NCBI RefSeq assembly: GCF_025642135.1
Contig: NZ_CP106793.1
Coordinates: 1,240,001 to 1,304,000 of the forward strand
Length of the DNA: 64,000 bases
Direction: 5' to 3'
Source of the DNA: Streptomyces cynarae
GTDB lineage: Bacteria > Actinomycetota > Actinomycetes > Streptomycetales > Streptomycetaceae
The position numbers and the translations under genes are program-made. The notes below the pieces were generated by a model. That model worked only from the letters and a program-made list of their open reading frames with translations. It was not told the origin of the DNA and did not search any database. Below, piece by piece: positions 1 through 8,459 of this stretch. The stretch's first letter is position 1, and every line of letters starts with the position of its first letter.

Positions 1-34
1 CCGCAACGCGCGCAGGGGTACGCGCGCGTTGCGG
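1..34. terminator. Perfect 13-bp inverted repeat at window edge, terminator-like
   Basis: CCGCAACGCGCGC at 1-13 pairs perfectly with positions 22-34 around an 8-nt loop. There is no T-run, which is usual for Streptomyces terminators. It sits downstream of the minus-strand DUF5302 gene and may also end a gene lying outside the window. Confidence 0.6.
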
Positions 35-108
35 GCCACTGCACGGGGCGCGTGAGTGAGTGGCGCTCGGAGTGCTGGTTGAGCGGCCAGATCGCGGGAC
101 TTGTCGAC

Positions 109-351
109 TCAGCCGCCGCTCTTACGCCTGAACGACCGCTGGCTCGCAGCCGGGCCGTGCGCCGCACGCACCTTCGACGCATCGGGGTTTGCGGCAACAT
201 CGGCGGCGTCCGCCTGCGCACCGCGCTTACGCGCCAAGGCTTCGCGGAACTTGCGCTTGAGGTCGTGGTTGCCGTCGCTGTCCGGCGCCACAGGGGACGT
301 CTCGGAGGCAGCCGGCTCCGAACCTTCCGTAGATACGGGCTCTGCGGTCAT
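109..351 (-). CDS. DUF5302 family small protein
   Basis: An 80-residue, charged, Ala-rich soluble protein without signal peptide or membrane segment. The central part (DLKRKFREALARKR) is predicted helical, and the C-terminal end is basic (SQRSFRRKSGG), as in the small actinobacterial DUF5302 proteins; their function is unknown. I start at ATG 351 because AGGAGG lies 5 bases upstream; a longer frame (to 384) would place that site inside the coding sequence. It lies downstream of the helicase on the same strand, 212 bases away, so co-transcription is possible but not shown. Confidence 0.75.
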   Translation of the reverse strand: MTAEPVSTEGSEPAASETSPVAPDSDGNHDLKRKFREALARKRGAQADAADVAANPDASKVRAAHGPAASQRSFRRKSGG

Positions 352-563
352 GGTGACCTCCTGGGTTCGGGGGTGGGCAAGCACAGCTTGTCATGCCGGG
401 CGCAGTGCGGGGCGCCGGCAACGTCATCCTGCTCCGCTTCGGCCGGTATCCCTCTCGTGACCAAGGGCGTTCGCTTCGTAGGTGACGCGCACAGGACGGC
501 TTTGGTCCGGGCCGAGGGTTGTCGATCCCGTGGCCGGCACGTTCACTGCCATGGCAACGACTC

Positions 564-1967
564 TCAGCCGTTGCGACGCACGAGGGCGGCCTTGCGGGCC
601 TCGGCGAGCTTGCGGGCCTCGCCGGCCTTTCGGGACTTGCCACCGGCGCCGCGGGAGGTGTCCTTGCTGGTGCCGAGGCCGCGGAAGGGAGCGTTGCTGT
701 TCTTGGGTCGGGGGATGGCGGGCCCGCCGTCGAGCGGGGTGCCGGAGGGAGTCTTGGCGCCGGTGATCCGGCTCAGCTCCGCCTCGCCCGAGCGCACCTT
801 GGTGACGGTTGCCTCGATGCCAACCCCGGCCATCATGCGGCTCGTCTCGCGGCGCTGGCCCGCCAGCACGAGCGTGACCACGCTGCCGGACTCACCGGCC
901 CGGGCGGTGCGCCCCGCCCGGTGCACATAATCCTTGGGGTCGGTGGGCGGCTCGACGTTGACCACGAGGTCGAGGTCGTCGACGTGCAGGCCACGGGCCG
1001 CGACATTGGTCGCCACCAGAACGGTGATCTGGCCGTTCTTGAACTGCGCCAGGGTCCGTGTGCGCTGTGGCTGGGACTTGCCGCTGTGCAGGGCCCCGGC
1101 GTGCACCCCGCTGGCCCGCAGATGCCGGGTGAGCTGGTCGACGGCGTGCTTGGTGTCCAGGAACAGCAGTACGCGGCCGTCACGGGCGGCGATCTCCGTG
1201 GTGACGGCGTAGCGGTCAGGGCCGTGGACGACCAGAACGTGGTGCTCCATCGTCGTGATCGTGCCCGCGGACGGGTCGACCGAGTGGACGACGGGGTCGT
1301 GGAGGTAGCGGCGGACCAGCTGATCGACGTCGCGATCCAGAGTGGCCGAGAACAGCATCCGCTGACCGTCGGGGTGCACCTGGTCGAGCACGTCGACAAT
1401 CTGCGGCAGGAATCCCAAGTCGCACATCTGGTCGGCCTCGTCCAGCACGGTGATCCTTACCCGTCCCAGGCGGCAGGCGTTGCGCTCGATCAGGTCGTGC
1501 AGGCGTCCGGGGGTCGCGACGACCACCTCGGCTCCCTGGCGCAGCTCGGCGACCTGTCGGCCGATCGACACGCCGCCGACGACCGTGGCCATCCGCAGCC
1601 GCAGTGCCTCGGCGTACGGCGCCAGCGCCTGGGTGACCTGTTGGGCCAGCTCCCGGGTGGGCACAAGGATCAGAGCGAGGGGCTGTTTCGGTTCGGCGCG
1701 CCGCCCTGCCGTACGTGTCAGCAGCGGCAGGCCGAAGGCGAGCGTCTTGCCCGATCCGGTGCGCCCTCGCCCCAGGACGTCGCGCCCCACCAGGGCATCG
1801 GGCAATGTGGCGGCCTGGATCGGAAAGGGTTGGCTCACCCCCAGTCCGCTCAGTGTCCGCAGCACCTCCGCCGGCAGTTCCAGAGCGGCAAAAGAGACGG
1901 CCGGGGTCGTGGTTTCGGGCTGGGCGGGACCGCCGTGAGCGATGCCGAAGTCATCCGGACGTTTCAT
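564..1967 (-). CDS. DEAD-box ATP-dependent RNA helicase
   Basis: A 467-residue superfamily 2 RNA helicase expected to unwind RNA duplexes in the cytoplasm, usually in ribosome assembly, RNA decay or cold adaptation. All core motifs are visible: Q-motif (FAALELP...PFPIQ, about 26-51), Walker A GRTGSGKT (68-75), PTREL (103-107), TPGR (152-155), DEAD (176-179), SAT, VLVATNVAARGL and HRAGRTARAG. The tail after the helicase core is basic and Lys/Arg/Ala-rich, a likely RNA-binding extension. ATG 1967 is chosen because the Q-motif follows naturally and GGAAGG precedes it; the in-frame extension to 2099 is Arg/Cys-rich and looks non-coding. RNase J is divergent 488 bases away, an apt neighbour since helicases assist RNA decay. 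Confidence 0.93.
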   Translation of the reverse strand: MKRPDDFGIAHGGPAQPETTTPAVSFAALELPAEVLRTLSGLGVSQPFPIQAATLPDALVGRDVLGRGRTGSGKTLAFGLPLLTRTAGRRAEPKQPLALILVPTRELAQQVTQALAPYAEALRLRMATVVGGVSIGRQVAELRQGAEVVVATPGRLHDLIERNACRLGRVRITVLDEADQMCDLGFLPQIVDVLDQVHPDGQRMLFSATLDRDVDQLVRRYLHDPVVHSVDPSAGTITTMEHHVLVVHGPDRYAVTTEIAARDGRVLLFLDTKHAVDQLTRHLRASGVHAGALHSGKSQPQRTRTLAQFKNGQITVLVATNVAARGLHVDDLDLVVNVEPPTDPKDYVHRAGRTARAGESGSVVTLVLAGQRRETSRMMAGVGIEATVTKVRSGEAELSRITGAKTPSGTPLDGGPAIPRPKNSNAPFRGLGTSKDTSRGAGGKSRKAGEARKLAEARKAALVRRNG

Positions 1968-2455
1968 GAACAGCCTTCCGAAGGGGAACGTACCGAGGAA
2001 GGCCCGGCAGGGTCGAACAGCCCACGCACAAGCGGAACCGAACAGGAAGAATCGCCCACCGCGACGACCACGCAAACGCATGACAGTAACACAAGGCACA
2101 ACATCGCGCCCGTGATACCGATCGCCCCTCCCGCGTCGATGACCCGACGCAGCCCGACAGACGGGACGGCCTCAGTTGGCGGCATGTACACGAGAGCCTG
2201 AGAACGGCAGGCCGTCGCACCGGGCAGACTGATACGCCACTCCCCCGCTCACTCCGGGGTCGCCATTTTTCTCCAGCACACCGGGCGAACGGTTTACCCA
2301 CGCACAGGTGATGCCGCCTTCACCACTTCCTGCACCGGCCGTCGACGTAATCCGATCGTCCCGCGGCAGCCGCTGCGGGTGCCCCGCTCCGTCGGGAAGG
2401 AGAGATCACACAGGCATTGGATCACCCCGTCCCCCTCTCCGGGTAACGTCAGGGT
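1968..2455. other. Divergent intergenic region, helicase / RNase J
   Basis: 488 bases without a convincing gene. It must hold the promoters of both divergent genes. The long leader in front of the helicase would fit a structured or cold-responsive 5' UTR, but I see no recognisable riboswitch. A small hairpin (CCCCG 2243-2247 with CGGGG 2255-2259) followed by a T5 run is the only local structure noted. Confidence 0.5.
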
Positions 2456-4141
2456 ATGAGTCATCCGCACCCCGAGCTGAAAGCCGCCCCTCCCCTGCCT
2501 GAAGGAGGGCTGCGGGTCATCGCCCTGGGCGGCCTGGGCGAGATCGGCCGCAACATGACCGTCTTCGAGCACGGGGGCAAGCTGCTCATCGTCGACTGCG
2601 GCGTGCTGTTCCCCGAGGAGACCCAGCCCGGCGTGGACGTGATCCTGCCGGACTTCACCTCGATCCGGGACCGGCTGGACGACATCGTGGCCGTGGTACT
2701 CACCCACGGCCACGAGGACCACATCGGCGGCGTGCCTTACCTGCTGCGCGAGCGGTCCGACATTCCGGTCGTCGGCTCCAAGCTGACGCTGGCGTTCCTG
2801 GAGGCCAAGCTCAAGGAACACGGCATCCGGCCGCGCACGGTGCGGGTGCGGGAGGGCGACCGGCGTGGTTTCGGGCCCTTCGACTGCGAGTTCGTGGCGG
2901 TCAACCACTCCATCCCCGACAGCCTCGCGGTCGCGATCCGCACCCGGGCCGGGATGGTGCTGCACACCGGCGACTTCAAGATGGACCAGTTCCCTCTCGA
3001 CGACCGCATCACCGATCTGCGCGCCTTCGCCCGCCTCGGCGAGGAGGGCGTGGACCTGTTCCTCACCGACTCCACCAACGCCGAAGTACCCGGCTTCACC
3101 ACCTCCGAGCGAGAGCTGAACCCGGCGATCGAGCAGGTGATGCGCACCGCGCCGCGCCGGGTCATCGTCTCCAGCTTCGCCAGCCACGTGCACCGCATCC
3201 AGCAGGTCCTGGACGCCGCCCACCAGCACGGCCGCAAGGTCGCCTTCGTCGGCCGGTCGATGGTCCGCAACATGGGCATCGCCCGTGACCTGGGCTATTT
3301 GAAGGTCCCCTCCGGTCTGGTCGTGAGCACGAAGGAGCTGGAGAAGCTCCCGGATCACAAGATCACGCTGGTGTGCACCGGCTCCCAGGGCGAACCGATG
3401 GCCGCGCTGTCACGGATGGCCAACCGCGACCACATGATCCGCATCGGCAAGGGCGACACCGTCCTGCTCGCCAGCTCCCTCATCCCCGGCAACGAGAACG
3501 CCATCTACCGGGTGATCAACGGACTCACCCGGTGGGGCGCCCACGTCGTCCACAAGGGCAACGCCAAGGTGCACGTCTCCGGGCATGCCAGCGCCGGCGA
3601 ACTCGTCTACTGCTACAACATCGTCAAGCCCCGCAACGTCATGCCCGTGCACGGCGAGTGGCGCCACCTGCGGGCCAATGCCGACCTCGCCATCCGTACC
3701 GGTGTCGATCCCGAACGGGTCGTCATCGCCGAAGACGGCGTCGTCGTCGACCTGATCGACGGACGCGCATCCATCACCGGCAAGGTCGCCGCCGGCAACG
3801 TCTACGTGGACGGCATGGAAGTCGGCGGCGCCACCGAAGCGTCCCTCAAGGACCGCCTCACCCTCGCCGCCGAAGGCGTGGTCACGGTGGTGGCGATCGT
3901 CGAGGCGGACACCGGCGCCCTCGCCGAGGCCCCCGACTTCCTGGCCCGGGGCTTCGTCCACGACGACGCCACCTTCGAGCCGGTCATCCCCGTCATCGAG
4001 AAGACCCTGGCCACCGCAGCCGAGGAAGGCGTCGGGGACGCGCGCCAACTCGAACAACTCCTCGCCCGCGCCGTGGCGAACTGGGCGTTCCGCACCCACC
4101 GCCGCAAGCCCCTCATCATCCCCGTCATCATCGACGCCTGA
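2456..4141 (+). CDS. rnj: Ribonuclease J (metallo-beta-lactamase / beta-CASP RNase)
   Basis: A 561-residue RNase J, the usual length for the family, with endonuclease and 5'-3' exonuclease activity in mRNA decay and rRNA maturation. The metallo-beta-lactamase zinc motif HGHEDH is at 84-89, the second motif is in LHTGDFKMD, the beta-CASP part includes SSFASHVHR and CTGSQGEPMAAL, and the late motif VHVSGHAS is followed by MPVHGEWRH. The C-terminal dimerisation region is complete. ATG 2456 begins the conserved RVIALGGLGEIG region after a short leader; the ribosome binding site (AGGG close to the start) is weak. Most Streptomyces have one RNase J, so this may be the housekeeping copy. Confidence 0.95.
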   Translation: MSHPHPELKAAPPLPEGGLRVIALGGLGEIGRNMTVFEHGGKLLIVDCGVLFPEETQPGVDVILPDFTSIRDRLDDIVAVVLTHGHEDHIGGVPYLLRERSDIPVVGSKLTLAFLEAKLKEHGIRPRTVRVREGDRRGFGPFDCEFVAVNHSIPDSLAVAIRTRAGMVLHTGDFKMDQFPLDDRITDLRAFARLGEEGVDLFLTDSTNAEVPGFTTSERELNPAIEQVMRTAPRRVIVSSFASHVHRIQQVLDAAHQHGRKVAFVGRSMVRNMGIARDLGYLKVPSGLVVSTKELEKLPDHKITLVCTGSQGEPMAALSRMANRDHMIRIGKGDTVLLASSLIPGNENAIYRVINGLTRWGAHVVHKGNAKVHVSGHASAGELVYCYNIVKPRNVMPVHGEWRHLRANADLAIRTGVDPERVVIAEDGVVVDLIDGRASITGKVAAGNVYVDGMEVGGATEASLKDRLTLAAEGVVTVVAIVEADTGALAEAPDFLARGFVHDDATFEPVIPVIEKTLATAAEEGVGDARQLEQLLARAVANWAFRTHRRKPLIIPVIIDA

Positions 4142-4463
4142 GCCACAGGCCGGCAGCACCGTCCCCGTTCCGGCCGCGGCCCCGCCCGCGACGGACTCCC
4201 CGGGCGGTGCCGCCTCAGCGGCGGCCAGAAGCTGCCCCAGTTCCAGATCCCCGCCACCCAGGCAACCTCCTATCGGTTGCCGCTCCTTCTTCCGCGGGTT
4301 CGCCCCTCGTCACCCACTAATGCATCACGCCCGCTCGCAGTTCTCTCTTCCGTGGAGTCCAGTTGACGCGTTCAGCCCGCCTGAGCTGCGGAACGACGGT
4401 GCGGTCCCTCAGCGGGCTCATCTGCCGGCAGTGCATCGGTCGCCTCGGGTTCGGGCGTTCTGA
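4142..4463. other. Convergent intergenic region with two hairpins
   Basis: 322 bases between convergent genes. GGCAACC 4261-4267 pairs with GGTTGCC 4275-4281 and is followed by a pyrimidine-rich stretch, a plausible terminator for RNase J. An imperfect repeat (4374-4385 with 4408-4418, one bulge) could end the MerR transcript. No coding sequence is recognisable. Confidence 0.45.
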
Positions 4464-4808
4464 TCAGGCTGATGTCTTCGGCTGAGGCTTGCCGCCCTCG
4501 GCGCGCAGTTGCTCGTTGATGCGCTGCGCCTCTTCGAGCTGGTCTTCGAGGATGACGATGCGGCAGGCGGCCTCTATGGCGGTGCCCTGGTCGACGAGTT
4601 CGCGGGCGCGGGCGGCGATGCGCAGCTGGTACCGGGAGTAGCGGCGATGGCCGCCGTCGGAGCGCAGCGGGGTGATCAGGCGGTGTTCACCGAGGGCACG
4701 TAGGAAGGCGGGGGTGGTGCCGAGCATCTCGGCGGCCCGGCCCATGGTGTAGGCGGGGTAGTCGTCATCGTCGAGAGGGTCGACGGGACGGGAACCGGCA
4801 GGCGGCAT
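4464..4808 (-). CDS. MerR-family transcriptional regulator without effector domain
   Basis: A 114-residue protein with an N-terminal MerR winged helix ([19 protein letters not shown]...GGHRRYS, about 18-52), a helical segment, then a short predicted coiled coil ([24 protein letters not shown]). There is no Cys-rich metal loop and no drug-binding domain, so it resembles HspR/BldC-type small MerR proteins more than MerR or BmrR. ATG 4808 is chosen because AGAGG lies just upstream; the frame upstream is Pro/Arg-rich. It stands alone between two long intergenic regions, so its target cannot be guessed from context. Confidence 0.8.
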   Translation of the reverse strand: MPPAGSRPVDPLDDDDYPAYTMGRAAEMLGTTPAFLRALGEHRLITPLRSDGGHRRYSRYQLRIAARARELVDQGTAIEAACRIVILEDQLEEAQRINEQLRAEGGKPQPKTSA

Positions 4809-5439
4809 AGACCTCTTCTTTCGGGGACGCGTCGGGGGGCCCGGGTGCCAGTACGGCACCCGGGCCCCGAGCTTTCAACACCATCTACCGGCGCACTGCG
4901 CCGGCCTCCTTTTTCCGCAGCCGCCTGGGAGGGCGGGGTTGCGGGGATCGCGAATGCGTGACCGGGGACCACCTTCCAATCCGGGGCCTTGCGGTACCCG
5001 GGCGGGCTGCTTCCTCGCCCGGGCGATCCTGATGGCGTTCTGCTCCTTGTCTACCTGCACAGCAGTTCGTGCCTGCTGTGCCCACTTCGACTTCTGGGTA
5101 CGAAGACGACGTTAGCCCTATCACGGCGGAATATCTACTGCAGCCACCACAATTTTTCTCCACGGAGTGTGCGTATGCTTCTATCGCAGGTACACCAGGA
5201 ACAGTGCTCACTCGAATGGCGCCCCGCTTCCCGTGCAGCAGTCCTCGATGAGACCGGCCCCCGGTGCTCGCCCACGCTGAACGGCGTCCCAAGCCGCGTA
5301 CGCCCACCGCCACCACCTCGCGCCGAGGCCCAGATCAGGACCGCTCTCCGGCTGGAACTCCTGCGAGAACTCGCCGTGCACGAGCCATGTTCAGAGTGCC
5401 CTTCGGCTGGCGCCGGGGACAGGCTTGAGACATCGAGAA
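4809..5439. other. Non-coding stretch with an AT-rich island
   Basis: About 630 bases without a credible gene. Frames here lack normal Streptomyces codon bias. Around 5096-5215 the base composition turns markedly AT-richer than its surroundings (for example ACAATTTTTC near 5150), which suggests foreign or decayed DNA, or a regulatory region for a gene now lost. Confidence 0.4.
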
Positions 5440-5800
5440 GGATCGGACCGTGCTGCGTTTGCCGACCGCTTCCCGATCGACGGTGAGTCCCTGTGCGATG
5501 GCCTCACTCTCCAGACCCTGCCGACCCACCCGTTGCGGGTCTGCTCGCCAGGCTGCCGGCAGCAGGGGATCAGTGTCCCGGGCCATGCCCCCTTACCTCC
5601 CCGCCGACCAAGCACAGTTGCACAAGGACGGGGCGGGCACGTACCTGATTGGTGACCAGCTCGCTGATCACCAGCTGGGTCAGACCCACGATCCGCTCAG
5701 AGGCCCCAGCCGGGTGGCCGCGGGTGAGGAAAGCGGCGGCTCGGTGACGGGCTTCGGCGAAGCAGGCTTCGAGGGCCCCAGGTCTGCGGCGAAATCGACC
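5440..5800 (-). pseudogene. Remnant of an anti-sigma-factor ATPase (HATPase_c, RsbW-like)
   Basis: Translated on the minus strand, one frame (about 5800 to 5572) reads ...AAAFLTRGHPAGAS...LVISELVTNQV..., the N-box signature VSELVTN of Streptomyces anti-sigma serine kinases. It then hits a stop at 5570-5572. The neighbouring frame continues with RDTDPLLP...QRVGRQGLE...VDREAVGKRSTV, which matches the usual C-terminal half (D.DP.PP...GLE...PVGK). The gene therefore seems broken by an indel near 5585-5600, and its 5' end runs into the STAS remnant on the other strand. No intact start is visible. The assignment is from family memory of motif order. Confidence 0.55.
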
Positions 5801-6018
5801 GGGGCAGTGCCCCTCAGCTTCTCGATGCCGCAGCTGCTCACGGCGCCGCCTCGTACCGGACGGTGCTGGACCTCGACGGCGTCACGATCATGGACTCCAG
5901 CGGCGTCAACACTCTCCTCACCACCCACCGAACCGCGCGAAGCGCCGGGGGCCGGCTACGACTGGCAGCACCCAGTACCTCCGTCGCACGCCTCTTCCAG
6001 ATCGTCGGCCTCGGGTGA
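5728..6018 (+). pseudogene. Remnant of a STAS-domain anti-sigma factor antagonist
   Basis: One frame ending at TGA 6016-6018 reads CGEIDRGSAPQLLDAA...TVLDLDGVTIMDSSGVNTLL...GRLRLAAPSTSVARLFQIVGLG. This is the hallmark of RsbV/BldG-type anti-anti-sigma factors, including the phosphorylatable serine in MDSSG. The N-terminal strand is missing: a stop lies in frame at 5725-5727 and there is no start codon with a ribosome binding site. It stops early after IVGLG, so the last helix is lost as well. Its head overlaps the head of the anti-sigma kinase remnant on the other strand. Confidence 0.65.
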
Positions 6019-6125
6019 GGGAGAGGCCGCCGGCGCAGGCGATCCCCTCGCCAGGGCAGAGACGACGGCACACACGGAGCGCGCCATGCAGGCGAAGCCG
6101 GCGTCCTGCGAACCGGCACACCGCG

Positions 6126-6614
6126 TCATTCCGAGGGAATGCGAAACTCGAATTCGGGACGGTCCCACAGGACGGCGGGCGGGTTCGCGAGGGCGGTCCC
6201 GATCCGTACTGCACCGACGCGGTGGTAGAAGTTCTCGGCGGGAAGGTGCGACACGACCTTGACACGGTCGAGCCCGGCGGCCCGGGCCTCGGATTGCATG
6301 TGCGCGACGAGCAGTCGCCCAATACCCCGTCCTTGCGCTTCGTCGGCGACGAACAGCAGGTCGAGCTCCGGTGGAGCGAGGACGAGCGAGTAGAACCCGA
6401 GGACCCGGCCTCCATCCTCGTCGGAGCCGACGGCTACGTAGGCACGGTGGGCCTCGATGTAATCAGGACCGACCCGGTAGCCCGCGACTGCGGCTGCGTA
6501 CTTACCCTCGTAGGCGCCTGAGCCACGCACGAGCCGCGTGAGCCGTTTGGCATCCCGCGCGACGGCCCTCCGTATCGTGATCGGCTGACTGATCGCGGAT
6601 GTGCGTGAACTCAT
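6126..6614 (-). CDS. GNAT-family N-acetyltransferase
   Basis: A 162-residue single-domain GNAT enzyme. The acetyl-CoA pyrophosphate-binding motif is seen in VADEAQGRGIGRLLVAHMQ, preceded by the usual beta strand (PELDLLFV) and followed by FYHRVGAVRIG, the common C-terminal GNAT strand-helix. The acceptor substrate is unknown. ATG 6614 gives the normal length; the longer frame to 6701 is Pro/Arg-rich and unlikely to be coding, although the ribosome binding site before 6614 is weak. It is transcribed away from marR, with the shared intergenic region containing the MarR palindrome. Confidence 0.8.
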   Translation of the reverse strand: MSSRTSAISQPITIRRAVARDAKRLTRLVRGSGAYEGKYAAAVAGYRVGPDYIEAHRAYVAVGSDEDGGRVLGFYSLVLAPPELDLLFVADEAQGRGIGRLLVAHMQSEARAAGLDRVKVVSHLPAENFYHRVGAVRIGTALANPPAVLWDRPEFEFRIPSE

Positions 6615-6859
6615 CGGGAGAGTATTTCGCACTGGGGGGTGCCTTCGCGCGGAGGGGTCGGCTGCTCGGGCAGGCGTTCCTGCACCGCTCCCGGGAACCA
6701 CTCCTCCAGGCCCCGCCCTGCTCCTGTCCGGTAGCGCCGGCAGCGCGCTCGGACAGGGAGCCGGAGCGCTCAGGTGCAGGTCGGCATGCCGGACACCGTC
6801 CTGCCTAATGCTGACCTTTTGCTGACCTGGAGGCCGCGATCAGGACGTAGCCATTTGGT

Positions 6860-6884
6860 TTCAGGCGATACCGTATCGAATGAA
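6860..6884. promoter_or_regulatory. Palindromic MarR operator upstream of marR
   Basis: TTCA-N2-CGATAC-C-GTATCG-N2-TGAA is a dyad 14 bases before the marR start codon. The core CGATAC/GTATCG is a perfect inverted repeat, and the same 25-bp architecture recurs at 8381-8405. The position suits autorepression. The link to the adjacent MarR protein is inference from position and recurrence. Confidence 0.75.
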
Positions 6885-6897
6885 GTAATCTGGTTTC

Positions 6898-7383
6898 ATG
6901 GCCGCTGACGTTTCTCACCGAACCACCGCCTCGCATGCGACCGACCGCCCCGGGGATACGTCGCCTTTCGCTCTCGGCCTGCTGTTGCGCCGGGCACACT
7001 GGCGCGCGGCCGCGGTGATGGGGGAGGCGCTTCGGCCGTTCGGCATCGAGTTGCGGCATTTCGCGGTGCTGATCGAGCTGGTCAATCACGGGCCCACGGT
7101 GCAGCGGGATCTGGCGGCGGCGACGGGGTCGGACAAGGCGGGAATCATGCGGGTCGTGGACGACCTGGAGCGGAAGGGTCTGGCCGTACGCAAGGCTGTT
7201 CCGGGGGACCGGCGGGTGCGGGCAGTGGAGATCACCCCTCAGGGGCTGGAGCTCTTCGATGCGGTCCATGTGGCGGCGGAGCCGCTGGCTGAGCGTCTGG
7301 TTGCCGAACTGGGGCCCGACGAACCCGAGAAGCTGACGGATCTGCTGACCCGGCTGGCCCATCCGGCGGACGACGAGGCGTAG
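6898..7383 (+). CDS. MarR-family transcriptional regulator
   Basis: A 161-residue winged-helix regulator: an N-terminal dimerisation helix, then LRPFGIELRHFAVLIELVNHGPTVQRDLAAATGSDKAGIMRVVDDLERKGLAVRKAVPGDRRVRAVEITP, which holds the recognition helix and the wing with the conserved DRR. No redox cysteine is present, so a small-molecule ligand such as a quinone, nitro- or azo-compound is more likely than thiol oxidation. The 25-bp palindrome in front of it also occurs between the azoreductase and nitroreductase genes 1 kb downstream, so it probably controls itself and that divergent pair. Confidence 0.88.
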   Translation: MAADVSHRTTASHATDRPGDTSPFALGLLLRRAHWRAAAVMGEALRPFGIELRHFAVLIELVNHGPTVQRDLAAATGSDKAGIMRVVDDLERKGLAVRKAVPGDRRVRAVEITPQGLELFDAVHVAAEPLAERLVAELGPDEPEKLTDLLTRLAHPADDEA

Positions 7384-7610
7384 CCGCGCGGGCACACCGA
7401 CTGTCGGCCGCGTCGGCGTGGTTGGTCTCATGCGGCTTCTCGCGCGAGCCCGGCCTTGAGGGCTGGGGCTGTGGTCGTCGTCGCTGCGCGTCAGCCTGGC
7501 GACGGGCGGCCGGTCAGGGCTTCGTCGCCGACGGGGCCGAATCGTCCGGGTTGCCTTCCCTCAGATGCTGGGCGCCACGGGCAGTGCCGGAGAGGACGCA
7601 GGCGCCGAGG

Positions 7611-7648
7611 ACGCCGTGTGACCTCCTGGGCAGGGTGTCACACGGCGT
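7611..7648. terminator. Bidirectional hairpin terminator between marR and azoreductase
   Basis: ACGCCGTGTGAC at 7611-7622 pairs perfectly with 7637-7648 across a 14-nt loop. It lies between the convergent marR and azoreductase genes, 13 bases beyond the azoreductase stop, and probably ends transcription from both sides. Confidence 0.75.
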
Positions 7649-7661
7649 GCACGGTCTGGGG

Positions 7662-8312
7662 TTACGCGGCGAGACGCCCCGCGAGTTCCTTGGCCTTGGT
7701 GGTCGCGTCCTCGAAGGCGCGCTTGCGGGAGGCCTCGTACAGGGGGACCAGTTCGGACATGGCCGGGTTGCGGGGGGCCATGGTGAGTTCCGGGACGATG
7801 AAGTCGAGGTCCAGGCCGAGGGTGCCCTGGAGGACGGCCTCCAGGTAGTTCTGTACGAACTCGTAGCCCTCGCGCGGGGTGCCCGGAGCGTAGGAGCCGC
7901 CGCGGCTGGCGACGACGACAACCGGGGTGCCCTGGGCGGAGGGGGCCTCGCCCGCGGTGCGACCGAGCAGAAGCACGCTGTCCAGCCACGCCTTGAGGGT
8001 CGAGGGAATCGAGAAGTTGTACATGGGGGCGCCGATCAGGACGGCGTCCGCCTGCTCCAGCTCCTCGATGAGCTTCACGCGCGCGGCGAACGCGGCGGAC
8101 TGCTCCGGAGTGCGCTTCGACGGGGCGGCATAAGCGGCGGACCAGGCGTCGGCGGTGATGTGCGGGACGGGGTCGGCGGCGAGGTCGCGGTAGATCACCG
8201 TGCCCTCCGGGTGCTGCTCCTCCCAGGTCTTTCGGAAGGCGGCCGTGACCGAACGGGACGAGGACGCCTCGCCGTGAAACACGGACGAGTCGATGTGCAA
8301 CAGCGTGCTCAT
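7662..8312 (-). CDS. FMN-dependent NADH:azoreductase
   Basis: A 216-residue flavodoxin-fold AzoR-type protein that reduces azo dyes and quinones with NAD(P)H by two-electron transfer. Visible features are the N-terminal strand LLHIDSS with the FMN-phosphate loop (SSSRSVT), the flavin-contact motif GAPMYNFSIPSTLKAWLDSV, and SRGGSY. GGAGAAAG sits upstream of ATG 8312. It is divergent from the nitroreductase, and the shared 147-base promoter region carries the MarR palindrome, so the pair is likely induced together by electrophilic or aromatic compounds. Confidence 0.9.
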   Translation of the reverse strand: MSTLLHIDSSVFHGEASSSRSVTAAFRKTWEEQHPEGTVIYRDLAADPVPHITADAWSAAYAAPSKRTPEQSAAFAARVKLIEELEQADAVLIGAPMYNFSIPSTLKAWLDSVLLLGRTAGEAPSAQGTPVVVVASRGGSYAPGTPREGYEFVQNYLEAVLQGTLGLDLDFIVPELTMAPRNPAMSELVPLYEASRKRAFEDATTKAKELAGRLAA

Positions 8313-8380
8313 GGACTTTCTCCAAGGTCGTAGTGCCCGAGGCGAGGGCCAAGGGCTGGGGATTCGCGCATCGTAATAGT

Positions 8381-8405
8381 TTCACTCGATACGGTATTGA
8401 GTGAT
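8381..8405. promoter_or_regulatory. Palindromic MarR operator in the azoreductase/nitroreductase promoter
   Basis: TTCA-CT-CGATAC-G-GTATTG-AG-TGAT matches the marR operator at 6860-6884 in length, centre and core, with one mismatch in the right core arm. An extra half-site (TTGAGTG, 8412-8418) follows. It is 68 bases from the azoreductase start and 54 from the nitroreductase start, so one bound dimer could silence both. Confidence 0.75.
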
Positions 8406-8459
8406 ACCATCTTGAGTGTAACGAGGATAGACCCGTTGGGGAGATGGAGGCGGACGGTC

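Noticed and set aside
519..2201. Long 560-residue plus-strand frame over the helicase
   Set aside because: It is the antisense shadow of a complete DEAD-box helicase and has no domain of its own; high-GC DNA gives such frames routinely.
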